Notes: generated by a model from the sequence alone, not told the origin. 64,000 nucleotides of DNA from an uncultured Bryobacterales bacterium (GCA_951813065.1 CATOTH010000010.1:302113-366112), one strand, 5' to 3'; shown: positions 43,782 to 51,687, numbered from the stretch's first letter. Made by a program: numbers and translations.

Positions 43782-45584
43782 TCATTCGTCACTGACGCTC
43801 AGGACCGCGAGAAACGCTTCTTGGGGGATGTCGACACGCCCGACCCGCTTCATCCTGCGCTTGCCTTCCCGCTGGCGGTCGAGCAGTTTCCTCTTGCGGC
43901 TGATGTCGCCTCCGTAGCATTTCGCCGTCACGTTCTTGCGGAGCGGCGCGATATTGTCCCGGGCCACGATCTTCGTTCCGATCGCGGCCTGCAGGGCGAC
44001 TTCGAATTGCTGCCGCGGGATGAGCTTGCGAAACTTCTGGATCAGCGACTTGCCGCGCTCGAAGGCCTGGTCTCGATGCACGATGATTGACAGCGCGTCG
44101 ATCGGGTCCCCGGCCACCAGGATGTCGAGCTTGACCATCGGAGATGTCCAGTAGCCGGAGAAGTGGTAGTCGATTGAGGCGTACCCTCTGGAAACGGTCT
44201 TGAGACGATCGTAGAAATCCAGCACGATCTCGTTCAGGGGCACTTCGTAAGTGAGGACGACCCGGTTGGCGGCAGCGTACTCGAAGCTCTTCTGGATTCC
44301 GCGCTTCTCCTCGAAGAGCTTGAGAATCCCGCCAAGATAGTCGCCCTGGGTGATCACTGTCACCGCGAACACCGGCTCGTCGATCCGGCGGATCGAGGGT
44401 TGCGGCGGCCAGCGGCTGGCGTTGTCAACATACACGACTTCGCCGTCCGTTTTCTCGACGCGATACCGCACTCCCGGCGCCGTCGTGATCAGTCGCAGAT
44501 CAAATTCTCGTTCCAGCCTCTCCTGCACGATTTCCAGGTGCAGCAGGCCCAGGAATCCGCAACGGAAGCCGAAGCCCAGAGCGACCGAGCTCTCCGGCTC
44601 GAACCGGAACGAGCGGTCGTTGAGCTGGAGCTTCTCCAGCGCCTCCCGCAGGGCGTCGTGCTGATGCGACTCGACGGGGTAGAGCCCCGCGAACACCATC
44701 GGCTTGGACTCCTCGAATCCCGGCAGCGGCTCGGCGGGAAGGTTGCGCTCCTCGCAGATCGTGTCTCCGATCCGGGTCTCGGTCACGTTCTTGATGTTGG
44801 CGATGACCCAACCAACCTCCCCGGCTGTCAGTTCGTCGCACGACACCGGTTTCGGCGCACGGTATCCAAGATCTTCGATCTCGTACGTCCGGCCGGTGGT
44901 CCAGAGCCGGATCTTCATGCCCTTCGCCAATACTCCGTCCACCACGCGGGCCAGCATCACGACGCCGCGATAGGGGTCGTACCAGGAGTCGAACAGCAGC
45001 GCCCGCAACGGGACGCCAGCCGTGAAAGACGGTGCGGGGATGGCATCGACAATGGCTTCGAGAACAGCATCGATGCCCGCTCCGGTCTTGGCGCTGATCC
45101 GTAACGCGCCGTCGGTCTCGAGCCCGATCGTGCTCTCGATCTCTTCCAGAACCCGGTCCGGCTCCGCGGCCGGAAGATCGATCTTGTTGAGAATGGGAAG
45201 AATCTCCAGGTCGTGTTCCAGGGCGAGGTAGGTGTTCGCCATTGTCTGCGCCTCGACCCCCTGCGCGGCGTCCACAACCAGCAAGGCCCCCTCGCAAGCC
45301 GCGAGGCTGCGCGAAACCTCGTAGGCGAAATCGACATGGCCGGGAGTGTCGATCAGGTTCAGTTGGTAGCTGTTCCCGTCCTTCGCCGCGTAATCAAGGC
45401 GGACCGCCTGGGCCTTGATGGTGATCCCGCGCTCGCGCTCGAGATCCATGGTGTCGAGCACCTGCTCCTGCATCTCCCGGGTCGTCAGCGCGCCGGTACT
45501 CTCGAGTAGACGGTCGGCCAGGGTCGACTTGCCGTGATCGATGTGGGCGATGATCGAAAAATTGCGAATCCGGGAAGGGTTCAT
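43782..45584 (-). CDS. lepA: Translation elongation factor 4
   Basis: A 600-residue translational GTPase that acts on stalled or mis-translocated ribosomes. The G1 motif is IAHIDHGKST, the G2 region RERGITIKAQAVRL, G3 DTPGHVDF, G4 LNKIDLPAAEPD. The LepA-specific C-terminal domain contains VTAKCYGGDISRKRKLLDRQREGKRRMKRVGRVDIPQEAFLAVL. ATG 45584 starts with the conserved MNPSRIRNFSIIAHIDHG; an earlier in-frame start at 45662 adds 26 residues without family support. TACAAT near 45644 may be its -10 box. Confidence 0.96.
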   Translation of the reverse strand: MNPSRIRNFSIIAHIDHGKSTLADRLLESTGALTTREMQEQVLDTMDLERERGITIKAQAVRLDYAAKDGNSYQLNLIDTPGHVDFAYEVSRSLAACEGALLVVDAAQGVEAQTMANTYLALEHDLEILPILNKIDLPAAEPDRVLEEIESTIGLETDGALRISAKTGAGIDAVLEAIVDAIPAPSFTAGVPLRALLFDSWYDPYRGVVMLARVVDGVLAKGMKIRLWTTGRTYEIEDLGYRAPKPVSCDELTAGEVGWVIANIKNVTETRIGDTICEERNLPAEPLPGFEESKPMVFAGLYPVESHQHDALREALEKLQLNDRSFRFEPESSVALGFGFRCGFLGLLHLEIVQERLEREFDLRLITTAPGVRYRVEKTDGEVVYVDNASRWPPQPSIRRIDEPVFAVTVITQGDYLGGILKLFEEKRGIQKSFEYAAANRVVLTYEVPLNEIVLDFYDRLKTVSRGYASIDYHFSGYWTSPMVKLDILVAGDPIDALSIIVHRDQAFERGKSLIQKFRKLIPRQQFEVALQAAIGTKIVARDNIAPLRKNVTAKCYGGDISRKRKLLDRQREGKRRMKRVGRVDIPQEAFLAVLSVSDE

Positions 45585-45658
45585 GAAGCAGCGGAAGGCT
45601 CGTCCGGCGTTCGGCTCGTCCGCCGTACCTCTCCCCTGATTCGATTGTACAGGCCACA

Positions 45659-46621
45659 TCATGTGCTACCATAGGTGAGCAGGGCTGACTTGGAGGGTGT
45701 TGCCAGGCCAGCCTCCGCGGGGGCCGTCTGTGCGGCCCCCGCGGGCTTTCTCGGTGTGTATTCCCGCAGGATGGGATCCTGTAGGTGGACTTCCCCAACG
45801 AGCAGCAATAGGCGACCTCGTCGGGCTTGATTCCACGGTGCGTAGTACAGCTCCGTGGTGCGCACGCTCCCGTGTCCGAGCAGCGTGCTGACATCGTGCA
45901 TGGCCATGCCGGTGAGCAGCAGCTCGACCGCGAACGTATTCCGCAGCCGATGCGGGTGGAACCCCTCGACCCTGGCGGCGACGGCCACCTTCTTGAGGCG
46001 ATCACGCCAGTACTTCGCGACGGTCGTCGGTTGGGACTGACCCGTCCAGAAGTAGTGCGGCCGCTGCGGCAAGGCGTCGAGCGCCGCAAGCGCGGCGGGG
46101 GGAAGCAGCACGGTGACCAGCTCCCCGCTTTTTGCACGGCGCAGGACCACCTCGCCGGTGCTCTGAACCGCGGAGCGCCGGAGCGTTACCGCGTCCACGA
46201 TCGAGAGGCCGGAGTAGCGCAGGAGGAGGATCAGCGCCTCTTCCTTCGGTTTGTGGCGCGAGGCGGCGAGGAGGCCGCGCACTTCAGCCACGGACAGCGG
46301 CATGGTCGGCGCGGCCTGCGCCTTCGGGGCGCGGAGGCCCTTTATGGGTGAGGAGGCGATCCAACCCGCTTGCGTGGCGTGTGTGAAGAATGCCCCGAGC
46401 TGGGTCAGGCGCTTCCGGTGTGTAGTCGGGGTGCAGCTCCAGCTTTCGCGCCAGTCGCGGATCGCGCGCGTGTCGATTTCTGCCAGGGACTTGATGGAGG
46501 CGTCGAGGGCGAACGACTCCAGCAGGCGCAGTAGGCACTCGTAGCTCTCGATGGTGCGGGGACGGAGGTTCCGGGCGTTGAGATCGCGGAGGTAGGCCTC
46601 GCAGGCTTTCCTGACGGTCAT
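45659..46621 (-). CDS. Tyrosine recombinase with altered first catalytic Arg
   Basis: A 320-residue site-specific recombinase. The N-terminal SAM-like domain (residues 1-95: VRKACEAYLRDLNARNLRPRTIESYECLLR) is followed by LRYSGLSIVDAVTLRRSAV, where the catalytic Arg I (normally GLR/GLxxR) is not evident, then HPHRLRNTFAVELLL (HxxR) and LGHGSVRTTELYYAPW (His and Tyr). It starts in an ATGA overlap with the serine recombinase upstream. The last 30 or so residues are read through the 45715-45744 inverted repeat and are unlikely to be structured. Confidence 0.82.
   Translation of the reverse strand: MTVRKACEAYLRDLNARNLRPRTIESYECLLRLLESFALDASIKSLAEIDTRAIRDWRESWSCTPTTHRKRLTQLGAFFTHATQAGWIASSPIKGLRAPKAQAAPTMPLSVAEVRGLLAASRHKPKEEALILLLRYSGLSIVDAVTLRRSAVQSTGEVVLRRAKSGELVTVLLPPAALAALDALPQRPHYFWTGQSQPTTVAKYWRDRLKKVAVAARVEGFHPHRLRNTFAVELLLTGMAMHDVSTLLGHGSVRTTELYYAPWNQARRGRLLLLVGEVHLQDPILREYTPRKPAGAAQTAPAEAGLATPSKSALLTYGST
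45715..45744. repeat. Strong GC-rich inverted repeat at the lepA/island boundary
   Basis: A 12-bp perfect stem, CCGCGGGGGCCG, loop TCTGTG, then its complement, followed on the plus strand by GCTTTCT. It could be a rho-independent terminator or part of an attachment/recombination site. It is translated as part of the tyrosine recombinase C-terminus. Confidence 0.65.
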
Positions 46622-47223
46622 ACAGCTCTCCCTGGGCGGCGCGCCGCGCCGGTGAAGGTGTCAGGGTCGCCGCCGGGGAACCAGCGGTAGAGCGCCGTAG
46701 TGCCCACGCCGAACCGCTTCGCGACCTCGGTCCGCGGGATGCTGGGATCGGCCAGCATGGCCTTCGCGATCCGGACGTTCTTCGGATCGTGGAATGGGCT
46801 CGGCCGGCCCCAGCGCCGGCCGGCAGCCTTGTGGGCCCGAGCGGACGCTGCGGTCCGCTCCCGGTTGAGATCCGCCTCGAACTCCGCCATCGCGCCGAAC
46901 ACCGCAAACACCAGCTTGCCGCCGGGCGAGGCTGTGTCGATCGCCTCGGTCAGCGAGACCAGCTGGCACCCCCGGCGCTCGAACTCGACTCCCAGCCCGA
47001 TCAGGTGGCGCAGGTTCCGCGCCAACCTGTCGAACTTCCACACGACCAGCGTGTCCCCATCCCGGAGGAACTCCAGCGCGGCGGCCAGCTGGGGCCGTTC
47101 GGTGATCCTGCCGCTGCCGCGGTCCGTGAAGATCCGCTGGCAGCCCCTTTCCTCCAGCGCCCTGAGCTGGTAGCTGGGGTCCTGGTCGGGGGTGGAAACG
47201 CGTGCGTAGCCGACGAGCACTAA
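46618..47223 (-). CDS. Serine recombinase (resolvase/invertase type)
   Basis: A 201-residue resolvase. GTG 47223 sits after GGAGGAATTTA, giving VLVGYARVSTPDQDPSYQL with the catalytic Ser. The usual FTDRGSGRITERPQL, VVWKFDRLARNLRHLIGL and FAVFGAMAEFEADLNRERT follow, and a C-terminal HTH (IAKAMLADPSIPRTEVAKRFGVGTTALYRWFPGG). It overlaps the tyrosine recombinase by 4 nt. Co-expressed recombinases of both chemistries are unusual. Confidence 0.92.
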   Translation of the reverse strand, partial: LVLVGYARVSTPDQDPSYQLRALEERGCQRIFTDRGSGRITERPQLAAALEFLRDGDTLVVWKFDRLARNLRHLIGLGVEFERRGCQLVSLTEAIDTASPGGKLVFAVFGAMAEFEADLNRERTAASARAHKAAGRRWGRPSPFHDPKNVRIAKAMLADPSIPRTEVAKRFGVGTTALYRWFPGGDPDTFTGAARRPGRAV

Positions 47224-47326
47224 ATTCCTCCTCGACAACAAGTTTAACAATTACGTTTCAAGGAGCCTTTTGGATGCGCTTCCTGGTGGTGTTCGGAGCG
47301 GATCCGGGCCGTCGTGCAGGACATCC

Positions 47327-47344
47327 CGAAAACGGCCGTTTTCG
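47327..47344. promoter_or_regulatory. Palindromic operator CGAAAACGGCCGTTTTCG
   Basis: A perfect 18-bp palindrome centred 18.5 bp before TATCCT (47354-47359), so it covers the -35 region of the next gene. A 14-bp version lies at 50427-50440 in the same position relative to TACGAT. Confidence 0.55.
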
Positions 47345-47353
47345 AGACGGGTG

Positions 47354-47366
47354 TATCCTAGGCGTA
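47354..47366 (+). promoter_or_regulatory. Probable leaderless promoter
   Basis: TATCCT at 47354-47359, six bases, then ATG 47366; no Shine-Dalgarno. Confidence 0.4.
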
Positions 47367-47677
47367 TGACCTCACGCCCCGAGAGTCCGAGCGAGGCCGA
47401 GTTGCTGGCCGCGCTGCCCTGCCCCGAGTGCGCCGGGCGTGGCTGTCGCTGGTGCGAGCACTCGGGCCGCTGGCCGGATCCGACGGTCGGGGCCGTGCGG
47501 AGCGTGGCGACCCTGTTCCGCCGTGTCGGTCGCAGCGCCGCGCTGCGCAGCTCTCGCGTGCCGCCGACCTCGCCGAGCGCGCCTCCAACGTCGTCGACTT
47601 CCCCGGACGCTAGCCCCGATTCCGGGGGTGCCCCAGGCCCTCCCCGCTCCTCGCCGAGGCCGTCAGCGGCTTCCTAG
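47366..47677 (+). CDS. Small Cys-rich protein with disordered tail
   Basis: A 103-residue protein. The N-terminal third holds LPCPECAGRGCRWCEHSGRW, a four-cysteine arrangement like a DnaJ-type CxxCxGxGxC zinc finger. The last 45 residues are Ser/Pro-rich and probably disordered. Preceded by the palindromic operator and a putative leaderless promoter. No family recognised. Such short zinc-finger proteins are common in plasmid-like islands, where they often act in regulation; that role is inferred. Confidence 0.5.
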   Translation: MTSRPESPSEAELLAALPCPECAGRGCRWCEHSGRWPDPTVGAVRSVATLFRRVGRSAALRSSRVPPTSPSAPPTSSTSPDASPDSGGAPGPPRSSPRPSAAS

Positions 47678-47841
47678 GGCCTGTTTTCTTGGCGACGGAC
47701 GCCAAAATGGCCGTTTTGTGGACAGGGGAAAGCCAAGCCCCGTCGCTGGGCTCTCGGCCCCCTGTGGGATGGTGGACGGCCCGCTGCCAGGGATTTGCGG
47801 CTAATCGGACGAACGCGGCTCTTGGCACAACAATGCGTCGG

Positions 47842-48126
47842 CTACCCGATCTCGTTTTGGCGAGCTTCGACCCACGCCAGGATCTTGGCGGACGACAGCG
47901 TGCCTCCTGCGTGCGGGATCCGGGCCACAACCTCGTCGCGGTACCGACGCCCGTGCCGGTAGGCGAAGCTGCGCCCCCCGGTAGCGTGCAAGAGGATGTT
48001 GAGGGCCAGATCGTTGGGGCCGGCTCCGAGATAGCCCCATTCGAAGCCGGTAGGCGACAGGTCCACGAGATCATGGCGGACCCCTGTGACGATGGTGATC
48101 CCGCGTGCGTCGCGCTTGCACACCAC
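47842..48126 (-). CDS. DUF6166-like protein
   Basis: A 94-residue protein; GTG 48126. The core LVDLSPTGFEWGYLGAGPNDLALNILLHATG resembles DUF6166, a small domain found on plasmids and phages. Similarity to such proteins appears to continue upstream of the GTG (RYGRHLLCD...), right up to the in-frame TAG of the small gene at 48154, so the true start may differ. Function unknown. Confidence 0.55.
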   Translation of the reverse strand: MVCKRDARGITIVTGVRHDLVDLSPTGFEWGYLGAGPNDLALNILLHATGGRSFAYRHGRRYRDEVVARIPHAGGTLSSAKILAWVEARQNEIG

Positions 48127-48153
48127 GTCGCAGAGAAGGTGCCGTCCGTACCG

Positions 48154-48306
48154 CTAGCGCCGCCGGCTGTCATCACGGAGCAGCATCCGCAGGGCGTCGC
48201 TGGCAGTCACCTCGCACGGGGTCGACTGCTGCATCTCTGTGACGAGCGCGGCGAGATGCTTCTTGTCGTGGTCAGCGAGACGAAAGGTCAGGGAGTGCAT
48301 CGCCAT
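48154..48306 (-). CDS. Small ribbon-helix-helix-like protein
   Basis: A 50-residue protein from ATG 48306 (or ATG 48300): SLTFRLADHDKKHLAALVTEM...TASDALRMLLRDD. A short beta strand followed by two helices, with the pattern of CopG/Arc repressors. Its TAG stop is in frame with the DUF6166 gene that follows 27 nt later. A 9-bp perfect hairpin immediately upstream (48310-48330) is a plausible operator for self-repression. Confidence 0.5.
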   Translation of the reverse strand: MAMHSLTFRLADHDKKHLAALVTEMQQSTPCEVTASDALRMLLRDDSRRR

Positions 48307-48309
48307 GGC

Positions 48310-48330
48310 GCGTAAGGCGTTGCCTTACGC
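48310..48330. promoter_or_regulatory. Hairpin/operator upstream of RHH gene
   Basis: GCGTAAGGC, loop GTT, GCCTTACGC: a 9-bp perfect inverted repeat four bases before the start codon. It could bind the encoded RHH protein or fold in the mRNA leader. Confidence 0.4.
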
Positions 48331-48357
48331 CTGACGGTTACGGGCGGCGCTGGCGGG

Positions 48358-48966
48358 TCAGGCCGGGCGGCAGCACCAGCCGGCGGATGCGGTCGGCGCC
48401 ACGAGCGCAGCTTCGGTCCGCCGAGAGCCGTCCGGTTCGCGCTGGACGCACACTGCGAGATCGATCAGCTCGGCCAGCGTTCGTGGTGCCGATTCCATCG
48501 TGAAGCCATCCAGCAGGGCCCAGGCAGAGAGGCGGCGGAGTGCCTCGTCGGGCGAGCCCGCGGCCACCGCGATGAGGCTTCCGGCCTGCCAGCGGCAAAG
48601 CATGGCCCGCAGGATCTCCCCGGTTTCGGGGGGGCAAAGATTGCCGACGACGAGGCGGCAGGGCGCAGCTTGGAGGGCGCGTGCGGCGGCCTGCTGCGGT
48701 GACTCCGCGGGATCGTCACGCCGGAGTGTTATCCGCTCCCACTGCGGGCGCTCGAGGCGCAACTCGTCGGCAGCGTCCAAGGCGAGCAGCCGCTCGTCCG
48801 CCGGGAGCAGGTCCGCCAGCGCATGCATCAGGACGGTCTTGCCCGCGCCGGCGACGCCGGTGACAAGGAGGTTGCCGCGGTCGCGCAGGCACTCGATGCA
48901 GGCCTCCAGCGCCCGCGGCGGCAATGCGCCGGATTCGACAAGGTCGGCGGCCGTGAGGTGTACCAT
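48358..48966 (-). CDS. VirB11/CpaF-like ATPase, degenerate
   Basis: A 202-residue protein from ATG 48966. It keeps the ATP-binding half of the secretion ATPase fold: ACIECLRDRGNLLVTGVAGAGKTVLMHALADLLP (Walker A) and DDPAESPQQAAARALQAAPCRLVVGNLCPPETGEILRAMLCRWQAGSLIAVAAGSPDEALRRLSAWALL. In active members the corresponding motifs are VGExRGxE (Walker B) and T-x-H-A; here they read VGNLCPPE and IAVAAGS, and the N-terminal domain of VirB11 is absent. It may bind ATP without efficient hydrolysis. It is the only T4SS-type ATPase visible and lies beside partition genes, so a role in DNA transfer or pilus-like assembly is only suggested. Confidence 0.68.
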   Translation of the reverse strand: MVHLTAADLVESGALPPRALEACIECLRDRGNLLVTGVAGAGKTVLMHALADLLPADERLLALDAADELRLERPQWERITLRRDDPAESPQQAAARALQAAPCRLVVGNLCPPETGEILRAMLCRWQAGSLIAVAAGSPDEALRRLSAWALLDGFTMESAPRTLAELIDLAVCVQREPDGSRRTEAALVAPTASAGWCCRPA

Positions 48967-49156
48967 AGGACTCCACCGTAGGCCGCTGGCGCGGCTTGCG
49001 CAATTCCCCGCAAGCCTCAGAAAGGGCCGTTTTCGGGCCTGGGAAACACCCGCACGCAGTTCGCTGGCGTCGATCGGAGTGCGGTACAGGCCCGTAGGTG
49101 TCCTCCATGCGGTGGGGACGGCGCCGCAGGGGGTGGGAGCTTCCAACCAAACCCGC

Positions 49157-49169
49157 TAGGGTTTGAGTA
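49157..49169 (+). promoter_or_regulatory. Probable leaderless promoter of pentapeptide gene
   Basis: TAGGGT at 49157-49162, six bases, then ATG 49169; no Shine-Dalgarno. Confidence 0.4.
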
Positions 49170-50371
49170 TGAGGCAACTGACGTGGCTGCTACGCTGGCT
49201 GGTCGTCCCCGGGGCCGCCGCGGCCATGTTCACACTCATCACACTCTGCGTTCTTGATGGTTCATGCGATTGGGTGGTGTCGTTTTGGTCCTGGTTAACG
49301 CAAGACGAGTCTGGGTCAACAACTATCCGTAACGTAGGCCTCGTCATCGGCGCCGTCGTGGCCTGGGTACTCACCGTGAGGCGCATCAAGGTTGCTGATC
49401 GCCAAGCTGAGACCGCCCAGCAGAGCCTGTTATATGACCGATACCAAAAAAGCGCCGAGATGCTTGGGGGCAGGCTTCCTGCTGTCAGACTTGGTGGGAT
49501 ATACGCGCTGCAGCAATTGGCCACGGAGCACCCGGAGCCATTCCTTCCTCTGGTTGTGAGCCAATACTGCGCATTCGTCCGCCATCCATTCGAAAGCAAC
49601 GATGGGGAAACTGGTGGCAGAAGACCCGCGCCAGAGGGGGATTCCAAGACCCTGAGGGAAGATGTGCGTGCCGCCATGGAGGCAATTGTTGATCTCGGCC
49701 GCGATCCCAAGACCCGCAAGGAGATTATGGGGCTATCGCTCGACCTGTCCGGGGCGAACCTGTCCGGCGTGATCTTGTACGAGGCGGACCTGTCCGGGGT
49801 GAACCTGTCCGGGGCAAACCTGCACGTCGCGGACCTGTCCGGCGCGAACCTGCCCAAGGCGAACTTGTCCGTAGCGAACCTGTCCGGCGCGCTCTTGTAC
49901 TTCGCGAACCTGTCCGGGGCGAACCTGTACTTCGCGAACCTGTCCGGGGCGATCCTGTCCGGGGCGAACCTGCACTTCGCGAACCTGTCCCACGCGAACC
50001 TGTCCGACGCGAACCTGCACGTCGCGGACCTGTCCGACGCGAACCTGTCCGACGCGAACCTGCCCAAGGCGAACCTGTCCAAGGCGAACCTGTCCGAGGC
50101 GGACTTGTCCAGGGCGAACCTGTCCGGCGCGGACCTGTACGAGGCGGACCTGTCCGACGCGAACCTGTCCAGGGCGAACCTGTCCGGCGCCGATATCCTA
50201 GGTGCCAGCCATCCCCTTACGGATCAAGGTCCAGTGCGAAGGCTCACGCAAGATCAACTCAACAAAGCTTGTGCCGATCCCGGCGACCCGCCCGATCTGA
50301 GAGACGCTCTCAATCCGGATGGTAGTCCGCTCAGTTGGCGCGGGTCGCCTTGCGGGGGCTCGGGTGCCTAG
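49169..50371 (+). CDS. Membrane pentapeptide-repeat protein
   Basis: A 400-residue protein with two N-terminal hydrophobic segments (residues about 4-28 and 52-70), a helical region to about 185, then about 30 tandem pentapeptides of the A(N/D)LSx type (residues about 190-350), which fold into a right-handed square beta-helix. A short C-terminal region with LTQDQLNKACADPGDPPDL follows. The repeat DNA is nearly uniform (units like GCGAACCTGTCCGGG), pointing to recent expansion. Pentapeptide proteins with transmembrane anchors occur in conflict and signalling contexts. Here it is followed by Abi-alpha and SLATT-like genes. Confidence 0.85.
   Translation: MRQLTWLLRWLVVPGAAAAMFTLITLCVLDGSCDWVVSFWSWLTQDESGSTTIRNVGLVIGAVVAWVLTVRRIKVADRQAETAQQSLLYDRYQKSAEMLGGRLPAVRLGGIYALQQLATEHPEPFLPLVVSQYCAFVRHPFESNDGETGGRRPAPEGDSKTLREDVRAAMEAIVDLGRDPKTRKEIMGLSLDLSGANLSGVILYEADLSGVNLSGANLHVADLSGANLPKANLSVANLSGALLYFANLSGANLYFANLSGAILSGANLHFANLSHANLSDANLHVADLSDANLSDANLPKANLSKANLSEADLSRANLSGADLYEADLSDANLSRANLSGADILGASHPLTDQGPVRRLTQDQLNKACADPGDPPDLRDALNPDGSPLSWRGSPCGGSGA
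49741..50200. repeat. Tandem 15-bp repeats coding for pentapeptides
   Basis: About 30 copies of 15-bp units (GCGAACCTGTCCGGG and variants). The near-identity also opens a long false frame on the opposite strand. Confidence 0.9.
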
Positions 50372-50426
50372 TGCTGTCTCTTCGGTGGAGCCGCGGAACT
50401 CGACCGGGCTCTAGCGCCGCATTGCT

Positions 50427-50456
50427 GAAACGGCCGTTTCGAGGACACGCTACGAT
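50427..50456 (+). promoter_or_regulatory. Operator-promoter of Abi-alpha gene
   Basis: GAAACGGCCGTTTC (50427-50440, perfect palindrome) centred 17.5 bp before TACGAT (50451-50456), the same arrangement as at 47327-47359. Confidence 0.5.
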
Positions 50457-50568
50457 GGGTTGTTGGCAGTCTGGCGTTTCACTGCCAGAGAGAACCCGAA
50501 ACGGATGCCGCCGAACGCACTCAATGGGGGTTGCGACTCGGAGGAAGGGCTATGGGGGAAGAGCCTCT

Positions 50569-51339
50569 GTGAGCGAAAAGAACGCGCTACAACTCCTTGG
50601 ACTCGAGGGGCTTACTGACTCTCTAAGGATCGCTACTCAAGGCGGGATCGATGGAGCGGCCGCTTTCCTCTCCCGTGTGTGCCTTCCAGCTGCGGAGGAA
50701 CTTGGCTTTGCGTTTCGAGACCGAGTTTCCGTCTGGCGGGCGCGAAACCTGGTCCGGATGCTGGATAAGGCGAACACGATTTTTCTTGCAAATGGTCCAG
50801 GCTCAGCTGACCGGGTGAGTCCGCGCTTGGCACAGATCGCGATCGAAGCGGCGTCCTGGATTGACGACGAACAGGTTCAAGCCATGTGGTCCGGGCTACT
50901 GGCGTCATCGACGTCTCCAGATGGGAGGTCCGACGAAAACTTGATATTCATGAGCCTCTTGAAACAGCTCTCTTCGGTTGAGGTGTCATTCCTGAAGTTT
51001 GCAGTCGAAAACTCCAGCAAGCACGTCTCGCGCCACGGCCTTGTTTATCCCGGACCTCTCGTCGTTGCCCCGATCAAGAAGCTGTCAAGCTTGTCCGGAA
51101 TTGAGGACATACAGCGCATTGACCGTGAATTGGACCACCTTAGTGATCTTGGCCTCATTGGCAGTCCTCATCTTGCCGGAGCATTCCGGGGTGGGATCGA
51201 AATGTTCACTGAACAGGCACACTTGACACCTACGCCACTAGCTCTGCATCTCTACGTTCGCGCCCAAGGTTCGAAGCTGTCTCCAGTGAACTATTGGGGC
51301 CTATCATTGCCGGAAGATGAAGCAACTGCTCAAGAATAG
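50569..51339 (+). CDS. Abi-alpha (DUF4393) family protein
   Basis: A 256-residue protein; GTG 50569 follows GGGGGAAGAG (ATG 50524 is an in-frame alternative without a ribosome site). The family pattern is clear: FLSRVCLPAAEELGFAFRDRVSVWRARNLVRMLDKA, RVSPRLAQIAIEAASWIDDEQVQAMWSGLLASST, and a C-terminal part reporting on a winged-helix-like domain (LKQLSSVEVSFLKFAV...DRELDHLSDLGLI). DUF4393/Abi-alpha proteins are linked to abortive infection; the biochemical activity is unknown. Adjacent pentapeptide and SLATT-like genes fit a defence cluster. Confidence 0.75.
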   Translation: MSEKNALQLLGLEGLTDSLRIATQGGIDGAAAFLSRVCLPAAEELGFAFRDRVSVWRARNLVRMLDKANTIFLANGPGSADRVSPRLAQIAIEAASWIDDEQVQAMWSGLLASSTSPDGRSDENLIFMSLLKQLSSVEVSFLKFAVENSSKHVSRHGLVYPGPLVVAPIKKLSSLSGIEDIQRIDRELDHLSDLGLIGSPHLAGAFRGGIEMFTEQAHLTPTPLALHLYVRAQGSKLSPVNYWGLSLPEDEATAQE

Positions 51340-51541
51340 ACTGGTGAGGACTGGGAAGGCTCAGAACACTGATTCCAATTGCGGGCGTTCGAGCTTGGGC
51401 AGCCGCGACAATGGCCACGGCGATGAGCGTCCGCGTGAAGCCTCCAATCTCGGTCCGTATCTTCCCAAGTTCCGCCTCCAATTGCGTGGCCCGGGCGTCC
51501 AGCTTGGACTCGAAGCGCGCAATCAGTTTCTCTGAGGCCAT
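51230..51541 (-). CDS. Small coiled-coil protein with one membrane segment (DUF1640-like)
   Basis: A 103-residue protein; ATG 51541 follows CCAGGAGG at eight bases. MASEKLIARFESKLDARATQLEAELGKIRTEIGGFTRTLIAVAIVAAA is a short coiled coil followed by a membrane helix, the layout of CCDC90/DUF1640-type small proteins. The reading frame stays open and protein-like upstream (VFALLLALGLEPADAYAFVQEV) without an ATG, GTG or TTG, so the gene may once have been longer. Its 3' end overlaps the end of the Abi-alpha gene on the other strand by about 110 nt. Confidence 0.5.
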   Translation of the reverse strand: MASEKLIARFESKLDARATQLEAELGKIRTEIGGFTRTLIAVAIVAAAQARTPAIGISVLSLPSPHQSILEQLLHLPAMIGPNSSLETASNLGRERRDAELVA

Positions 51542-51687
51542 GCTCGGCACCTCCTGGACGAAAGCATAGGCGTCCGCCGGCTCGAGACCAAGCGCCAGCA
51601 GCAGGGCGAAGACCCGGGTCGTGTCGGGCTCGCGCGTGGCGAGGGTGGGCTCCGTGCCCGCGCCCCGCCCACCGGCAGACTTCCCGG

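Noticed and set aside
45715..45750. Intrinsic terminator for lepA or the recombinase
   Set aside because: Both genes run leftward, whereas the T-rich side of the hairpin is on the plus strand; it is recorded as an inverted repeat instead.
49156..50082. Long minus-strand frame made of DRFASDRFA-like repeats opposite the pentapeptide gene
   Set aside because: It is the complement of the 15-bp tandem repeats; the plus-strand product matches a known repeat family and has a start signal.
49741..50200. CRISPR array
   Set aside because: The short regular repeats are contiguous 15-bp coding units without spacers; no cas genes in the window.
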